Positions 1-9,771 of a stretch of 64,000 bases of DNA are shown in pieces. The notes beneath the pieces were generated by a model. That model did no database searches. It was given only the letters and a program-made list of their open reading frames with translations, and was not told the origin of the DNA. The DNA comes from Bradyrhizobium sp. CER78. Lineage in GTDB: Bacteria > Pseudomonadota > Alphaproteobacteria > Rhizobiales > Xanthobacteraceae. A program made the position numbers and the translations under genes. Numbering within the stretch: position 1 is the first letter of the stretch; each line of letters starts with the position of its first letter. The stretch spans positions 372,001 to 436,000 of the forward strand of contig NZ_JARVWP010000006.1 in the NCBI RefSeq assembly GCF_029846235.1, read 5' to 3'.

Positions 1-654
1 AAGGCGATCGCGCTCGATGCATGGGCCGCCGAGCATGGCCGCAGCTCGGTCCGATTCGACTATTCCGGGCACGGCGAATCCGGCGGCGAGTTTGCCGACG
101 GCACGATCGGCCGCTGGCTCGAGGAGAGCGTTGCTGTGTTCTCGCAGTTCTGCAGCGGGCCGCAGGTCGTGATCGGCTCCTCGATGGGTGGCTGGATGGC
201 GCTGCTGCTGGCGCGCGAGATCGCCAAACGGAACAATGCTGGCGGCGGCGGCCGTGCTTCGCTCGCCGGCCTCGTGCTGATCGCGCCGGCGCCCGACTTC
301 ACCGAGGAATTGATGTGGAAGGGCTTCTCGCCCGAGATCCGCGCCGAGATCGAGACCAAGGGTGTGTGGCTGCGTCCGTCCGAATATGGCGACGGCTCGG
401 CTTACCCGATCACCCGCAATCTGATCGAGGAGGGTCGCAATCACCTCTTGCTCGGCAGCAAGATCGACGTCGGTTGCCCGGTGCGCATCCTGCAGGGCGC
501 GCAGGATCCAGACGTGCCCTGGAAGCACGCCTTCGCGCTGGTGCACCGGCTGCCGGCCGAGGATGTGGTGCTGACCATGATCCAGGACGGCGACCACCGC
601 CTGTCGCGGCCGCAGGACATCGCGCGGATCATCGCCGCGGTGGCGGAGATATAG
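1..654 (+). CDS. alpha/beta hydrolase, 5'-truncated
   Basis: The reading frame is open from the first base, so the N-terminus lies outside the window; 217 codons are visible. The fragment carries the nucleophile elbow GSSMGG (Ser near codon 60) after a FDYSGHGES stretch typical of alpha/beta hydrolases. An acidic residue lies in LQGAQDPDVPW and the catalytic His in DGDHRLS near the end, so the Ser-Asp-His triad appears complete. The layout resembles small cytosolic serine hydrolases of the ABHD10/palmitoyl-thioesterase-like group. The substrate cannot be told from sequence. An ATG at 136 lies downstream of conserved fold elements and is not the true start. Confidence 0.85.
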   Translation, partial: KAIALDAWAAEHGRSSVRFDYSGHGESGGEFADGTIGRWLEESVAVFSQFCSGPQVVIGSSMGGWMALLLAREIAKRNNAGGGGRASLAGLVLIAPAPDFTEELMWKGFSPEIRAEIETKGVWLRPSEYGDGSAYPITRNLIEEGRNHLLLGSKIDVGCPVRILQGAQDPDVPWKHAFALVHRLPAEDVVLTMIQDGDHRLSRPQDIARIIAAVAEI

Positions 655-694
655 GCACGCCGCCGCCCTTCGAGGGCCGCTGAAGAAGCGGCCG

Positions 695-784
695 CCTCCA
701 GCGATAACGCTCGCGTTGCGCGGGGGTGACGGCTACGGAAAAGGCGTCATCCCCGCGCAAAGGCTTTGCCTTTGTCGCTGGAGG
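695..784. repeat. palindromic intergenic repeat
   Basis: The outer arms CCTCCAGCGA (695-704) and TCGCTGGAGG (775-784) are perfect inverse complements. The inner arms (GCGCGGGG-TGACG and CGTCA-CCCCGCGC) also pair, so the whole element can fold into a long interrupted hairpin. It resembles the dispersed palindromic repeats of Bradyrhizobium genomes. Confidence 0.7.
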
Positions 785-839
785 TGCGAGCGAAGCGAGC
801 CTCGAAGGATGGGCCAAGCGCACGAAGAGGAGACGCCAA

Positions 840-1310
840 ATGGATACAACAGCGATGCTGCGCGCGTTCTGCGACGCGGTCGAACAGCGCAACGGCAAGG
901 CCTTCGCTGATCTCTTCACCGAGGACGGCGTCTATCACGACGTGTTCTACGGCGCCTTCGAAGGCCATGCGAAAATCGCCGAGATGATCGACGACTGGTT
1001 CTACCGGACCGCGACCGATTTCCGCTGGGTGATGCACGATCCCGTCAGCGACGGCAAAACGCTCTACGCACGCTACACGTTCAGCTACCGCTCGACCTTG
1101 CCGGAAGCCAAGGGGGCGCGTGCGATGTTCGAGGGCGTCGCGATCATGCGGCTGCGTGACGGCAAGATCACGGAGTACCACGAGGTCGCCAACACCGCGC
1201 CGGCCTTCGTCGACCTGAACTTCGCGCCGGAGCGGATCGCGAAGATCGTCGGCAAGCAGGGCATAGCGCTACGGGCGCGGGACGAGATGAAGCGGCATTT
1301 GGCCGACTAA
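840..1310 (+). CDS. SnoaL-like / NTF2-fold protein
   Basis: The 156-residue product starts at the ATG at 840, preceded by a good ribosome-binding site (GAGGAG near 825). An in-frame extension to 726 would run into the upstream palindrome and is rejected. The sequence has the cone-shaped NTF2/SnoaL pattern: N-terminal helix (MLRAFCDAVEQRNGKAF), DLFTEDGVYHDVFYGAFEGHAKI, then beta strands ending in MRLRDGKITEYHEVAN. Such proteins are small ligand-binding or ester/ketone-transforming enzymes. No neighbour reveals the substrate, so function stays open. Confidence 0.8.
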   Translation: MDTTAMLRAFCDAVEQRNGKAFADLFTEDGVYHDVFYGAFEGHAKIAEMIDDWFYRTATDFRWVMHDPVSDGKTLYARYTFSYRSTLPEAKGARAMFEGVAIMRLRDGKITEYHEVANTAPAFVDLNFAPERIAKIVGKQGIALRARDEMKRHLAD

Positions 1311-1316
1311 TTCTCC

Positions 1317-1400
1317 GTCATTGCGAGGAGCGTAGCGACGAAGCAATCCATAGGTCCGCATTCGCGGAAGCATGGATTGCTTCGCTTCGCTCGCAATGAC
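1317..1400. repeat. palindromic intergenic repeat
   Basis: GTCATTGCGAG at the left and CTCGCAATGAC at the right are perfect inverse complements. Inner arms GAAGCAATCCAT and ATGGATTGCTTC pair around a GC-rich loop. It lies between convergent genes and could serve as a bidirectional transcription block. This is a very common Bradyrhizobium-type repeat. Confidence 0.8.
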
Positions 1401-1412
1401 GGCGGTGAGGTC

Positions 1413-2210
1413 CTACGGCGGCGGCGGGTTGGTCATCGGCTTGCGCTGGGCAAGCGCCGCGACGGTCGAGGTGCCGATCGGACCTTTCTCGTCATAGAGC
1501 CAGCATTCGCCGATCGCGACGCCGTCGGTGGCGTGATGGTTGACGACCTCGAAGCCGATCCAGTTGGTCACCGGCAGCCGGTGCAGATAGATCGTGACGT
1601 CGCTGTTGATGTAGCCGAGGCCCTGGTCGCCGGCATTGGCGAAGGGGCTGGCGAAGTCAGCGCCGGTCGCGACATGGACGAACGGCGTCATCTTCACGCC
1701 GGCGACGAGCTCGCGGACTTCGCTCATCCACAGCCTGCGCTCGCCGAGCGAGCCCATATGGCCTGCGATCGGCCGCGTCTCCCATTTGCCGTTCATGCCG
1801 AGCCGGGGATCGGTCGGCTTCGGAATGTCTGCCGGCGCCGGCACCTTCCAGTTCGGCGGCGACCACACATTGCCCGGCGCATTTTCCGTCCTGCGCAACA
1901 ATTGGCAGGAAGCGCGCGCCATGCTGGTGCCGCCAGAGACAAACTCGGCCTCGATCATCTTGATGCGCATGCCGTCGCGGACGAGCTTCGTCGTCACCTC
2001 GATCGGCGTCGTGATGTTCGGCAGCCGGAACATGTCGACGGTCAGCCGCGCCGGGACGAAATCGTCGGAGCCGTGGCGCTCCTCGATGACGAAGGCGAGC
2101 AGGCCGATCACGACGCGGCCGTGCAGGGATTCCGGACTCCACGGTCCGTTCGCAACAGCCGTCGGCATGAAGCCGTCGCCGTGCCTGGTGAAGAAGGGCT
2201 GGTTTGTCAT
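1413..2210 (-). CDS. acyl-CoA thioesterase-like (hot-dog fold) protein
   Basis: The 265-residue product starts with MTNQPFFTRHGDGFMPT at 2210; an extension to 2330 would overlap queG and is not used. It looks like a double hot-dog thioesterase of the TesB-like/thioesterase-superfamily group: an N-terminal half with GPWSPESLHGRVVIGLLAFVIEE and RLTVDMFRLPN, and a C-terminal half with GLGYINSDVTIYLHRLPVTNWIGFEV and GECWLYDEKGPIGTSTVAALAQ. The GTSTVAALAQR ending is typical of this fold. It probably hydrolyses acyl-CoA esters. It lies 34 bp after queG on the same strand and may be co-transcribed with gst-queG. Confidence 0.8.
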   Translation of the reverse strand: MTNQPFFTRHGDGFMPTAVANGPWSPESLHGRVVIGLLAFVIEERHGSDDFVPARLTVDMFRLPNITTPIEVTTKLVRDGMRIKMIEAEFVSGGTSMARASCQLLRRTENAPGNVWSPPNWKVPAPADIPKPTDPRLGMNGKWETRPIAGHMGSLGERRLWMSEVRELVAGVKMTPFVHVATGADFASPFANAGDQGLGYINSDVTIYLHRLPVTNWIGFEVVNHHATDGVAIGECWLYDEKGPIGTSTVAALAQRKPMTNPPPP

Positions 2211-2244
2211 GGCGGGCGACCATGACGGGAACGGCGCGATGAAA

Positions 2245-3435
2245 TCAAGAGGCGGCAGCGGCGCGCCACTCCTGCTGCACGGTGGGATCGGGCTCGCCAC
2301 CGGCCCGTGATGCCAGCGCCGCGAATGCATCGCGGGCGATCAGTTGCGACAGCGCCCACACCGCGGCGCCGCGCACCAGCGGGCTGGCATCGTCGAGCAG
2401 GCGCCGCGCCTCGCCAGCGAGCTTTGCATCGCCGGAGTTGCCGATCGCGATCAGCACATTGCGGATGAAGCGGTCGCGGCCGATGCGCTTGACCGGCGAC
2501 TTCGTGAACAGCGCGCGAAACGCTGCATCGTCGAGCCGCGCGAGATCGGCGAGGTCAGGCGCGCGCAGCGCATCGCGCGCCGCAAGCTTCTGCTCGCGGC
2601 CCGCCTCGGCGAACTTGTTCCACGGACACACCGCGAGGCAATCGTCGCAGCCATAGATGCGGTTGCCGATCGCCTTGCGGAATTCGCGCGGGATCGGGCC
2701 CTTGTTCTCGATCGTCAGATAGGAGATGCAGCGCCGCGCATCGAGTTTGTAAGGCGCGGGAAACGCTGCGGTCGGGCAGATGTCCTGGCAGGCGCGGCAG
2801 CTGCCGCAATGATCCGTGTCGCTCTCGTCGCGCGGCAATTCGGTCGCCGAATAGATCGCGCCGAGAAACAGCCAAGAGCCGAATTCGCGCGAGACGAGAT
2901 TGGTGTGCTTGCCCTGCCAGCCGATGCCCGCGGCCTGCGCCAGCGGCTTCTCCATCACGGCCGCGGTGTCGACGAACACCTTCACCTCGTCGCCGGTGAT
3001 CGTGGCGAGCCAGCGCGCCAGCACCTTCAGCCGCTTCTTGATCACGTCGTGATAGTCGTCGCCCTGCGCATAGACCGAGATCGCACCGTGCGACCTGTGT
3101 GCGAGGAGCTTCAGCGGGTCATCGTCGGGTCCGTAATTGACGCCGAGCATGATGATCGAGCGTACGCCACCCCACAGCACGCGCGGGTCGGCGCGCCGCT
3201 CCGGATTGGCCGCGAGCCAGTCCATGTCGCCATGGCCGCCGGAGCCGAGGAATTCGAGGAAATATTTTCCGGCTTCGCTGGTCGCATCAGGACTGGTGAA
3301 GCCGATCGCATCGAAGCCGAGCGCGCGCGCCTCGCGCGTCAGCGCGGCCTTGAGATCGGAGGGAGAGAGCCTGACCGCTGGGTTCAGAAGTCGAGGTCCA
3401 CATAGGTGCGCGACGCCGGCACCCCCGCCAGCCAT
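2245..3435 (-). CDS. queG: epoxyqueuosine reductase QueG
   Basis: QueG reduces epoxyqueuosine to queuosine in tRNA, a cobalamin- and Fe-S-dependent last step of queuosine synthesis. Two ferredoxin-type clusters are visible: [13 protein letters not shown] and, further on, [10 protein letters not shown]. The N-terminal domain has GFDAIGF and the C-terminus a HEAT-like tail ([20 protein letters not shown]). No ATG, GTG or TTG occurs between the conserved domain and the ATG at 3435. Using it gives 396 residues and a 52-nt overlap with the upstream gst gene, implying translational coupling. The open frame continues to 3777 but that part is shadow sequence inside gst. Confidence 0.92.
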   Translation of the reverse strand: MAGGGAGVAHLCGPRLLNPAVRLSPSDLKAALTREARALGFDAIGFTSPDATSEAGKYFLEFLGSGGHGDMDWLAANPERRADPRVLWGGVRSIIMLGVNYGPDDDPLKLLAHRSHGAISVYAQGDDYHDVIKKRLKVLARWLATITGDEVKVFVDTAAVMEKPLAQAAGIGWQGKHTNLVSREFGSWLFLGAIYSATELPRDESDTDHCGSCRACQDICPTAAFPAPYKLDARRCISYLTIENKGPIPREFRKAIGNRIYGCDDCLAVCPWNKFAEAGREQKLAARDALRAPDLADLARLDDAAFRALFTKSPVKRIGRDRFIRNVLIAIGNSGDAKLAGEARRLLDDASPLVRGAAVWALSQLIARDAFAALASRAGGEPDPTVQQEWRAAAAS

Positions 3436-4076
3436 TCGCTGAGCAGCGGGCGGAACGACGGGCGGGATTTCACCCGCGCGTACCACGACTTTGCCGCGTC
3501 GTCCTCGCTCCATGGCACATCGCCCAGATAATCGATCGCCGAGAGATGCGCCGCGGCGGCGAGATCCGCGTAGGTGAGGCGGTCGCCGGCGAGATAGTTC
3601 CGCGTCTTCGCCAGCCAGCCGATATAGCTCAGATGATAGCGCACATTGACCTTGGCGGCGCGCATGATGTCGGGCGCCGGCGGACCGCCGCCATTGTCCT
3701 CGCTCATGAAGCGCTTGTAGATCCGCTCGGTCACCAGCGGGTTGGAGGCTTCCTCGAAGAATTTTTCGTTGAACCACGCCATCAGCCGGCGCACCTCGAC
3801 GCGCTCGGCCGACGACGTCGGCAACAGCCGCCGCTCGCCGGCATCGAGGCCATGCGTCTCGTCGACATATTCGGCGATGATGGGCGCACCCGGAATCGGC
3901 GGAAAGCCTTCAGCGATCAGCACCGGCGTGGTCGCCGCCGGATTGAGCGCCAGGAATGCCTCGCGACGCTCCCAGACCCGTTCCTCCACCAGGCGCAGAT
4001 CGAGGCCATACTCGCCGAGCACGAGGCGAATGAAGCGCGAATGCGGACAGAACGGATGGTGATACAGCGTATACAT
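3384..4076 (-). CDS. glutathione S-transferase family protein
   Basis: The 230-residue protein begins [24 protein letters not shown], a thioredoxin-like N-terminal domain with a C-P-x-S-type motif. It is followed by [13 protein letters not shown] (cis-Pro region of the glutathione site) and an all-helical C-terminal domain with [31 protein letters not shown], the usual GST N-capping/hydrophobic staple region. It is probably a glutathione-dependent transferase or reductase; the substrate is unknown. Its 3' end overlaps the queG start. Confidence 0.88.
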   Translation of the reverse strand: MYTLYHHPFCPHSRFIRLVLGEYGLDLRLVEERVWERREAFLALNPAATTPVLIAEGFPPIPGAPIIAEYVDETHGLDAGERRLLPTSSAERVEVRRLMAWFNEKFFEEASNPLVTERIYKRFMSEDNGGGPPAPDIMRAAKVNVRYHLSYIGWLAKTRNYLAGDRLTYADLAAAAHLSAIDYLGDVPWSEDDAAKSWYARVKSRPSFRPLLSEWLAGVPASRTYVDLDF

Positions 4077-4339
4077 GAAGCCCTTGGTAGTTTCGCGGCG
4101 CTTAAGAAACCATCAACCTGTGCGGCCCGGCCGTGTGATTTGGCCAGGCCGGTTCCGCTCGTCTCTATGTCGCGTCAGCACGCAAACCGGTAGCCACCCC
4201 CGCAGATGGTGCGGGTCACAAAAACGCTATAGCTCAGCAAATCGGCCGGGTAACCCATTGTTTGACGATTTTTTGCGATTGCGGCCAATGTGCGAATAAG
4301 CGAGAAGAATCCCGTTTTCCACACAGGGCAGGCCACACC

Positions 4340-5146
4340 ATGATGACGGATATGCTGCGGGCGGTGATTCTCGGCATCGTGGAGGGCGTCACCGAGTTCC
4401 TGCCGGTCTCTTCGACGGGGCACCTGCTGCTCGCGGAGCGCTTCTTCAATCTCGGCGAAGGCAATTTCTGGAAGAGCTTTGCGATCCTGATCCAGCTCGG
4501 CGCGATCCTCGCGATCCTCGTGCTCTATTTCTCCAGATTGTGGCGCGTCGCGCTCGGCATGTTCTCCAACCCCGACGACCGCCGCTTTGTGATCGGCGTG
4601 CTCGTGGCGTTCCTGCCGGCCGTCGTGATCGGCCTGATCGCCGGCAAATACATCAAGGAATTCCTGTTCAATCCGTGGGTGGTCTGCTTCACGCTGATCG
4701 TCGGCGGCGCCGTGCTGCTCTGGGTCGATCAGCTCGATCTCAAAGTCTACGAGGACGATGCGACGCGGTTTCCGCTGCTGATGTATTTCTGGATCGGCGT
4801 CGCGCAGTGCCTGGCGATGATCCCCGGCGTGTCGCGCTCCGGCGCCAGCATCGTGGCTGCGATGCTGCTCGGCGCCGACAAGCGCTCGGCGGCGGAGTTC
4901 TCGTTCTTCCTCGCGATCCCGACCATGGTCGGCGCGTTCGTCTATGATTTCTACAAGAACCGCGCCGACTTCACCTCGGACAATCTCAGCGTGATCGCGG
5001 TCGGCTTCGTGGTGTCGTTCATCACCGCGATGATCGTGGTGCGCGCCTTCCTCAACTTCGTCACCCGCCGCGGCTTCAGCTTCTTTGCGTGGTGGCGCGT
5101 GATCGTCGGCACCCTCGGCCTGATCGCGCTGGCGATGGGAAGGTAA
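4340..5146 (+). CDS. uppP: undecaprenyl-diphosphatase UppP
   Basis: This membrane phosphatase dephosphorylates undecaprenyl diphosphate to recycle the lipid carrier used for peptidoglycan and surface polysaccharides. The start MMTDMLRAVILGIVEGV at 4340 gives 268 residues, usual for the family. The two signatures EGVTEFLPVSSTGHLLL (residues about 13-30) and PGVSRSGASI (middle) contain the catalytic Glu, Ser and Arg. About seven to eight hydrophobic segments are present. It stands alone, facing the NDUFA9-like gene with a palindromic repeat between. Confidence 0.96.
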   Translation: MMTDMLRAVILGIVEGVTEFLPVSSTGHLLLAERFFNLGEGNFWKSFAILIQLGAILAILVLYFSRLWRVALGMFSNPDDRRFVIGVLVAFLPAVVIGLIAGKYIKEFLFNPWVVCFTLIVGGAVLLWVDQLDLKVYEDDATRFPLLMYFWIGVAQCLAMIPGVSRSGASIVAAMLLGADKRSAAEFSFFLAIPTMVGAFVYDFYKNRADFTSDNLSVIAVGFVVSFITAMIVVRAFLNFVTRRGFSFFAWWRVIVGTLGLIALAMGR

Positions 5147-5159
5147 GGGATTCTCCGCT

Positions 5160-5280
5160 GTCGTCCCTGCGAAAGCAGGGACCCATAACCACTGTTCTCC
5201 CAGTGGCGCAGGGCTGCGGCCACAGCGTCTTACATCTCGGGCATTTGTGGTTATGGGTCCTGGCTTTCGCCAGGACGACG
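5160..5280. repeat. palindromic intergenic repeat
   Basis: The arms GTCGTCCCTG-CGAAAGCAGG and CCTGGCTTTCG-CCAGGACGAC, continuing into GACCCATAACCAC / GTGGTTATGGGTC, form a long imperfect inverted repeat with about 50 bp of unrelated loop. It sits between the convergent uppP and NDUFA9-like genes. This is a common rhizobial repeat type. Confidence 0.8.
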
Positions 5281-5291
5281 AATAGAGAGAG

Positions 5292-6260
5292 TTACGCGCT
5301 CTTCTTCTGGAACTGCCCCGTCGCGCGGAAGCGCCACAGATATTGCGGGGCGACCGCTTCCATCGAATCCGGCGTGATGCCGAGGCCCGCAAACGTCAGC
5401 CCCGCGGCCTTGGCGGCGTCGGACACCACGTTGTCCACGCGCAGCATCGCGACCTGGTCCGCGGTCAGGGTGAACGGGCCGGGCGCGAATTGCAGGACAT
5501 ACGACTGGAGCTTGGCAAGGCCGAACGGTAGCGGCGCCAGCATGCGATCGCGCTGGGTGATCTTGAGGATGATCTGCATCACCTCGCGCATGGTCAGCAC
5601 TTCAGGCCCGCCGAGCTCGTAGGTGGCGCCTGCCTTTGCCTTGCCATCGACGGCATCCGCCACGGCGTCCGCGACGTCGGCGACATAGGCCGGCTGCACC
5701 GTGTTGACGCCACCGCCGACCAGCGGCAGCACCGGCGAGATCCGCGCCAGCGCCGCAAAGCGGTTGGTGAACTCGTCCTCCGGCCCGAACAGCAGCGACG
5801 GCCGCATGATGGTGGCCGACGGCAGGGCCGCCTGCACCGCGTTCTCGCCTTCCGCCTTGGCGCGGAAATAGCCCGACAGGGAGTTTTCGTCAGCCCCGAT
5901 CGCCGAGACATGGACCATTCGGGCGCCGTTCGCGGCTGCCGCCTTGGCGATGGTCTCGGCGCCCTTCACCTGCACGGCGTTGAAGCTCTGCCCGCCGCCC
6001 TCGGCCAGGATGCCGACCAGGTTGATGGCGACCTGCGAATCACGCATCGCCGCCTCGACCGAGGCCGGGTAGCGCACATTGGCCTGGACGGCATGAATCT
6101 GCCCGACGCGGCCGAGCGGCTGCAGATGGCCGGCCAGTTCAGGCCGCCGCACTGCGACGCGGACCCGGTAATCGCGCTTGCAGAGCGCCCGGACCACGTT
6201 CCGGCCCAGAAAACCCGATCCGCCGAAGACCGTGACTGTGGTGTCCAGGTTCGATGCCAT
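5292..6260 (-). CDS. complex I NDUFA9-family NAD(P)-binding protein
   Basis: This 322-residue atypical short-chain dehydrogenase has a Rossmann motif TVFGGSGFLGRNVVRAL at the N-terminus, followed by INLVGILAEGGGQSFNAVQVKGA and HVSAIGADENSLSGYFRAKAEGE. That pattern is characteristic of NDUFA9-like proteins of mitochondria and alphaproteobacteria. The ATG at 6260 has AGGA nine bases upstream, whereas for the ATG at 6269 the same AGGA would abut the start, so 6260 is preferred. The role is probably structural or assembly-related at respiratory complex I or lipid/quinone metabolism; catalysis is not evident. Confidence 0.85.
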   Translation of the reverse strand: MASNLDTTVTVFGGSGFLGRNVVRALCKRDYRVRVAVRRPELAGHLQPLGRVGQIHAVQANVRYPASVEAAMRDSQVAINLVGILAEGGGQSFNAVQVKGAETIAKAAAANGARMVHVSAIGADENSLSGYFRAKAEGENAVQAALPSATIMRPSLLFGPEDEFTNRFAALARISPVLPLVGGGVNTVQPAYVADVADAVADAVDGKAKAGATYELGGPEVLTMREVMQIILKITQRDRMLAPLPFGLAKLQSYVLQFAPGPFTLTADQVAMLRVDNVVSDAAKAAGLTFAGLGITPDSMEAVAPQYLWRFRATGQFQKKSA

Positions 6261-6405
6261 GGGGTCCATTCCTGCCGGATTCGAGAGTTATTGACGTGGG
6301 TTAGCCATCTGGCGATACGCCATCGACCCCACCATGTACAGGGTATTCGATTTTTCGTTTACTGAATTTGACAAGCGCGTAACCGAACCTTACTAACGCG
6401 CCCAC

Positions 6406-6492
<87 letters not shown>

Positions 6493-6606
6493 CCCATTTC
6501 ATAAGCGATTGAAATCGCTGAGCATCCGCGGGGTGGGTGCGGCGACGCCGTCACCCCTGCCCGCTTCAGGCCGTTTCGGCCCCATGCTCGCGAAGTAGCG
6601 CGGCCC

Positions 6607-7884
6607 TCACACAATCCGCCGCCCCGCCCGCCGCGCGATCGGCTTCTGCACAAAATACATCGCGACCAGCGAGATCAGGGTCGTTGCCACCACGACGTAG
6701 CCGATCCGGTCGAAATGCAGCAGCGAGCCGTCCGGATTCTCGGCGACGATCGCGGCGGCAACGACTGAGCCGAGCCCGCCCGACAGCTGCTGCACCGAGG
6801 CTGAGACCGCGCTGAACGATCCGCGCTGGCTCGCGTCTGGGATCGCCGACATCAAGGCCTGCGACGGGATCATGCGCGAGAAAATGCCGACGAACATCAC
6901 GACATTGACCAGGATCGCGGTCAGCAGCGAGACGTGGCCGAGATTGGTGTAGATCAGCACCATGATCACGGACACGACGCAGCCGAACGCGAAGATCGGG
7001 TACTTGCCGAACGCGTCGCTGGCGCGGCCGACCAGCGGCCCCATCACGATGCTGAACAGGCCGGAGACCAGATAGATCGTCGGCAGATGCACGATGTCGA
7101 TGCCGAGATTGTGCACGGTGAAGGCGCTGCCGAACGGCATCAGCATGAAGCCGCCGGTCGCCAGCAGCGTCGTCACCAGGAAGGCCAGCGTGTAGCGCGG
7201 CTGGCCGACGGTCGCGATCAGATGGCGGAACGGATTGCTGTCGTGCTGCAGCTTGAGGTGCCCGTCGACGGGCTGCATGAACAGCGCGATGGCGGCGATC
7301 GCCGCGACCGACAGGCCGACGATGGCCACGAAGCAGATGTGCCAGTTCCAGTGATTGGCCAGGAAAAGTCCGGCCGGCACGCCGAGCACCTGGCTGGCGG
7401 CAAACGCGGTTTGCAGCACGCCCATCGCGCGGCCGCGCTGTTGCAGCGGAAACAGGTCGGTGACGATGGCGAGCACCACGGAGCCGATCACGCCGCCGAA
7501 CAGGCCGGTGACGATGCGGCCGAGCAGCAGCACGTGGAAGTTCTGCGCCAGCGCGCAGAGCACGGTGCCGAGCATGAAGCCGACATAGAAGAACAGCAGT
7601 AGCTTCTTGCGGTCGAAGCGATCGGCAAAGCCGGCGGCGAGGATGCCGGAGAATCCGGCAGCGAACGCGTAGGCCGAGACCGCGACGCCGAACTGCCCGG
7701 CCGTGATGTTGAGCGAGGGCATCAGGATGGCGCCGAGCGGCGACATGATGATGAAGTCGAGGATCAGGTTGAATTGCGTGAAGGCAAGCAGCGCGATCAG
7801 GAAGGATTGATAGCGCGTGAAGCCGCGTAACTGCGGCTCGTCGTCGATCGGCGCGGCGATGGTCTGTTCCGACATGGGACTCAT
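6607..7884 (-). CDS. MFS transporter (12-TM efflux type)
   Basis: The 425-residue protein has about twelve hydrophobic segments, a cytoplasmic loop RFDRKKLLLFF (motif A-like, GFADRFDRKK) after TM2, and RGRAMGVLQTAFAASQVLGVPAG (motif C-like) in TM5, typical of drug-H+ antiporter or arabinose-efflux permeases. The central loop holds VDGHLKLQHDSNPF. ATGs at 7884 and 7875 are both possible; 7884 is used. It is monocistronic and divergent from the RNase D gene. The substrate is unknown. Confidence 0.88.
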   Translation of the reverse strand: MSPMSEQTIAAPIDDEPQLRGFTRYQSFLIALLAFTQFNLILDFIIMSPLGAILMPSLNITAGQFGVAVSAYAFAAGFSGILAAGFADRFDRKKLLLFFYVGFMLGTVLCALAQNFHVLLLGRIVTGLFGGVIGSVVLAIVTDLFPLQQRGRAMGVLQTAFAASQVLGVPAGLFLANHWNWHICFVAIVGLSVAAIAAIALFMQPVDGHLKLQHDSNPFRHLIATVGQPRYTLAFLVTTLLATGGFMLMPFGSAFTVHNLGIDIVHLPTIYLVSGLFSIVMGPLVGRASDAFGKYPIFAFGCVVSVIMVLIYTNLGHVSLLTAILVNVVMFVGIFSRMIPSQALMSAIPDASQRGSFSAVSASVQQLSGGLGSVVAAAIVAENPDGSLLHFDRIGYVVVATTLISLVAMYFVQKPIARRAGRRIV

Positions 7885-8242
7885 TCGTGATGATGCAAAG
7901 GGGCGCAAGCGGCTGCGCAGAGATAGGATCACCGCTCGCGGATTTCATCGGCGCCGAAACGCAAAAAATTGCGCGGAAGTGTGATCGGAAACCGCAAAAT
8001 TTCCCGTCATTCATATGGGGATTGCGCGGCGTCCGATCATCCCATCTCTGATCGTTTGAATTGCAGCGTGATCCAAATGCAACAGAGTTCGCGCGATGCC
8101 GGGCCGCCGTGTCGGGATATGGCAAGAGCCGGGCGGAAAACCAGCACCTGAGCGGCCCGGAAACGGCCTATCCGCTCGCATCCCCGGCGTTTGGGGGCTA
8201 GTGTCGCCTGTCGAATCGATCCGAGACCCGAGGCCTTCATTC
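7885..8242. other. intergenic region between divergent MFS and RNase D genes
   Basis: These 358 bp must hold the promoters of two divergent genes. I see no convincing palindrome, regulator box or small gene; some AT-rich stretches near 7960-8060 are the likely promoter zone. Confidence 0.4.
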
Positions 8243-8857
8243 ATGACCATCCGCCTGCATCGCGGCGATCTGCCCGATCTCACCCGCTACACCGATTCCG
8301 TTGCGATCGACACCGAGACCATGGGGCTGCATCCGCATCGCGACCGGCTCTGCGTGGTGCAGATGTCGAACGGCGACGGCACCGCCGACGTGATCCAGAT
8401 TCCGAAGGGGCACACCGATTCACCGAACCTGAAGGCGCTGCTCGCCGATCCCAAGATCACCAAGATCTTCCATTTCGCGCGGTTCGACGTCGCGGTGCTC
8501 TACAACACCTTCGGCGTGATGCCGGCGCCGGTCTATTGCACCAAGATCGCCTCGCGCCTGTCGCGCACCTACACCGACCGCCACGGCCTGAAGGATCTGG
8601 TGCGTGAGGTGCTGAATGTCGAGCTGTCGAAGCAGCAGCAGTCGAGCGATTGGGGCGCGCAAAGCCTGAGCGAGGCCCAGCTCGCCTACGCCGCGTCCGA
8701 TGTGCTGCATTTGCATGCGTTGCGCGAAAAATTGAATGTGATGCTGGCACGCGAGGGACGCACTGATCTCGCCCAGGCCTGCTTCGATTTTCTCCCCGCC
8801 CGCGCCAGGCTCGATCTCGACGGCTGGGAGGCCGAGGATATCTTCGCCCATTCATGA
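8243..8857 (+). CDS. ribonuclease D-type 3'-5' exonuclease, short form
   Basis: The 204-residue protein is a single DEDDy exonuclease domain. Motif I is in AIDTETMGL, motif II in FHFARFDVAVL and motif III in YAASDVLHL, supplying the acidic residues and Tyr. It lacks the HRDC domains of E. coli RNase D (about 375 residues), as is usual for the short alphaproteobacterial form. It probably trims 3' ends of tRNA or other structured RNA. An upstream in-frame extension from 8096 is unlikely because it lies in sequence without conservation features. Confidence 0.9.
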   Translation: MTIRLHRGDLPDLTRYTDSVAIDTETMGLHPHRDRLCVVQMSNGDGTADVIQIPKGHTDSPNLKALLADPKITKIFHFARFDVAVLYNTFGVMPAPVYCTKIASRLSRTYTDRHGLKDLVREVLNVELSKQQQSSDWGAQSLSEAQLAYAASDVLHLHALREKLNVMLAREGRTDLAQACFDFLPARARLDLDGWEAEDIFAHS

Positions 8858-9039
8858 TTTCGCCCGTTCATGATGAACGCCGAATTCGTCGCGCCGGGGA
8901 GCAATTCCGCCCCGTTTCGGCCAAACTGTTCACGCGTGGTCTGGTCTGAAGTGGCTTGGGGGGCGCGACGCGAGGTCCGGGCTGCATATTTGGGCGGCTC
9001 CGGCTAGAATAGGGGCAATTTCGTGCCTCTGGAGCTCAG

Positions 9040-9771
9040 GTGAATTCGGTTCAGAATCCAGCCTATGTGACGGGCCTCGAGGCGCGCTTTGCCGCTGCCG
9101 CGCGGCACAGCCGCATGGTGCGGATCCTGCGCGTCGCGGTGCCTGCGGTGGTTGGCCTCGCGATGGCCTCGATCATCTTCGTCTCGGTCTACAATCCATT
9201 CCGCGAAATGATCCCCAAGCTGCCGGTCGAAATGGACAACCTCGTGGTGTCGGGCACCAAGATCACGATGGAATCGCCGCATATCGCCGGCTTCTCGGCC
9301 GAAGGGCGGCCCTATGAAATGTGGGCCAAGGCGGCGATCCAGGACGTCACCGATCCCGACCATGTCGAGCTGAAGACCATCCGCGCCAAGGTGGCGCAGC
9401 AGGACGAGTCGACCGTGACGATGGATGCGCGCACCGGCTTCTTCGACAACAAGAAGCAGCTGCTCGACCTGCGCCAGGATATCTTCCTGCAGTCGTCCAC
9501 CGGCTATGAGGCCAAGCTGACGCAGGCCTTCGTTGACATCAACAAGGGCAACGTGTCGTCGGACGAGCATGTCGACGTCAAGCTGCTCCAGGGCACGCTG
9601 ACATCGGACCGGCTCAGGATCTACAACAGCGGCGAGCTCGTGCGCTTCGAAGGCAATGTCGTGATGTATCTCGACAAGCTCGGCGACAACAATCCGAGCC
9701 CGCCTGCCGAGGCCGCGCCACCGCCACCTCCGCCGCCACCGAAGGCGCGCAAATCCGCCAACACGAAATGA
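9040..9771 (+). CDS. lptC: LPS export protein LptC
   Basis: LptC is the bitopic inner-membrane component of the Lpt bridge that passes lipopolysaccharide from LptB2FG to LptA. The 243-residue protein starts with GTG at 9040, has one transmembrane segment (residues about 28-48, RILRVAVPAVVGLAMASIIFV), then a periplasmic beta-jellyroll with repeated strands (TKITMESPHIAGFSAEGRPYEMWA, FDNKKQLLDLRQDIFL). The C-terminus is proline-rich. Its stop overlaps the lptA ATG (ATGA), indicating translational coupling. Confidence 0.88.
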   Translation: MNSVQNPAYVTGLEARFAAAARHSRMVRILRVAVPAVVGLAMASIIFVSVYNPFREMIPKLPVEMDNLVVSGTKITMESPHIAGFSAEGRPYEMWAKAAIQDVTDPDHVELKTIRAKVAQQDESTVTMDARTGFFDNKKQLLDLRQDIFLQSSTGYEAKLTQAFVDINKGNVSSDEHVDVKLLQGTLTSDRLRIYNSGELVRFEGNVVMYLDKLGDNNPSPPAEAAPPPPPPPPKARKSANTK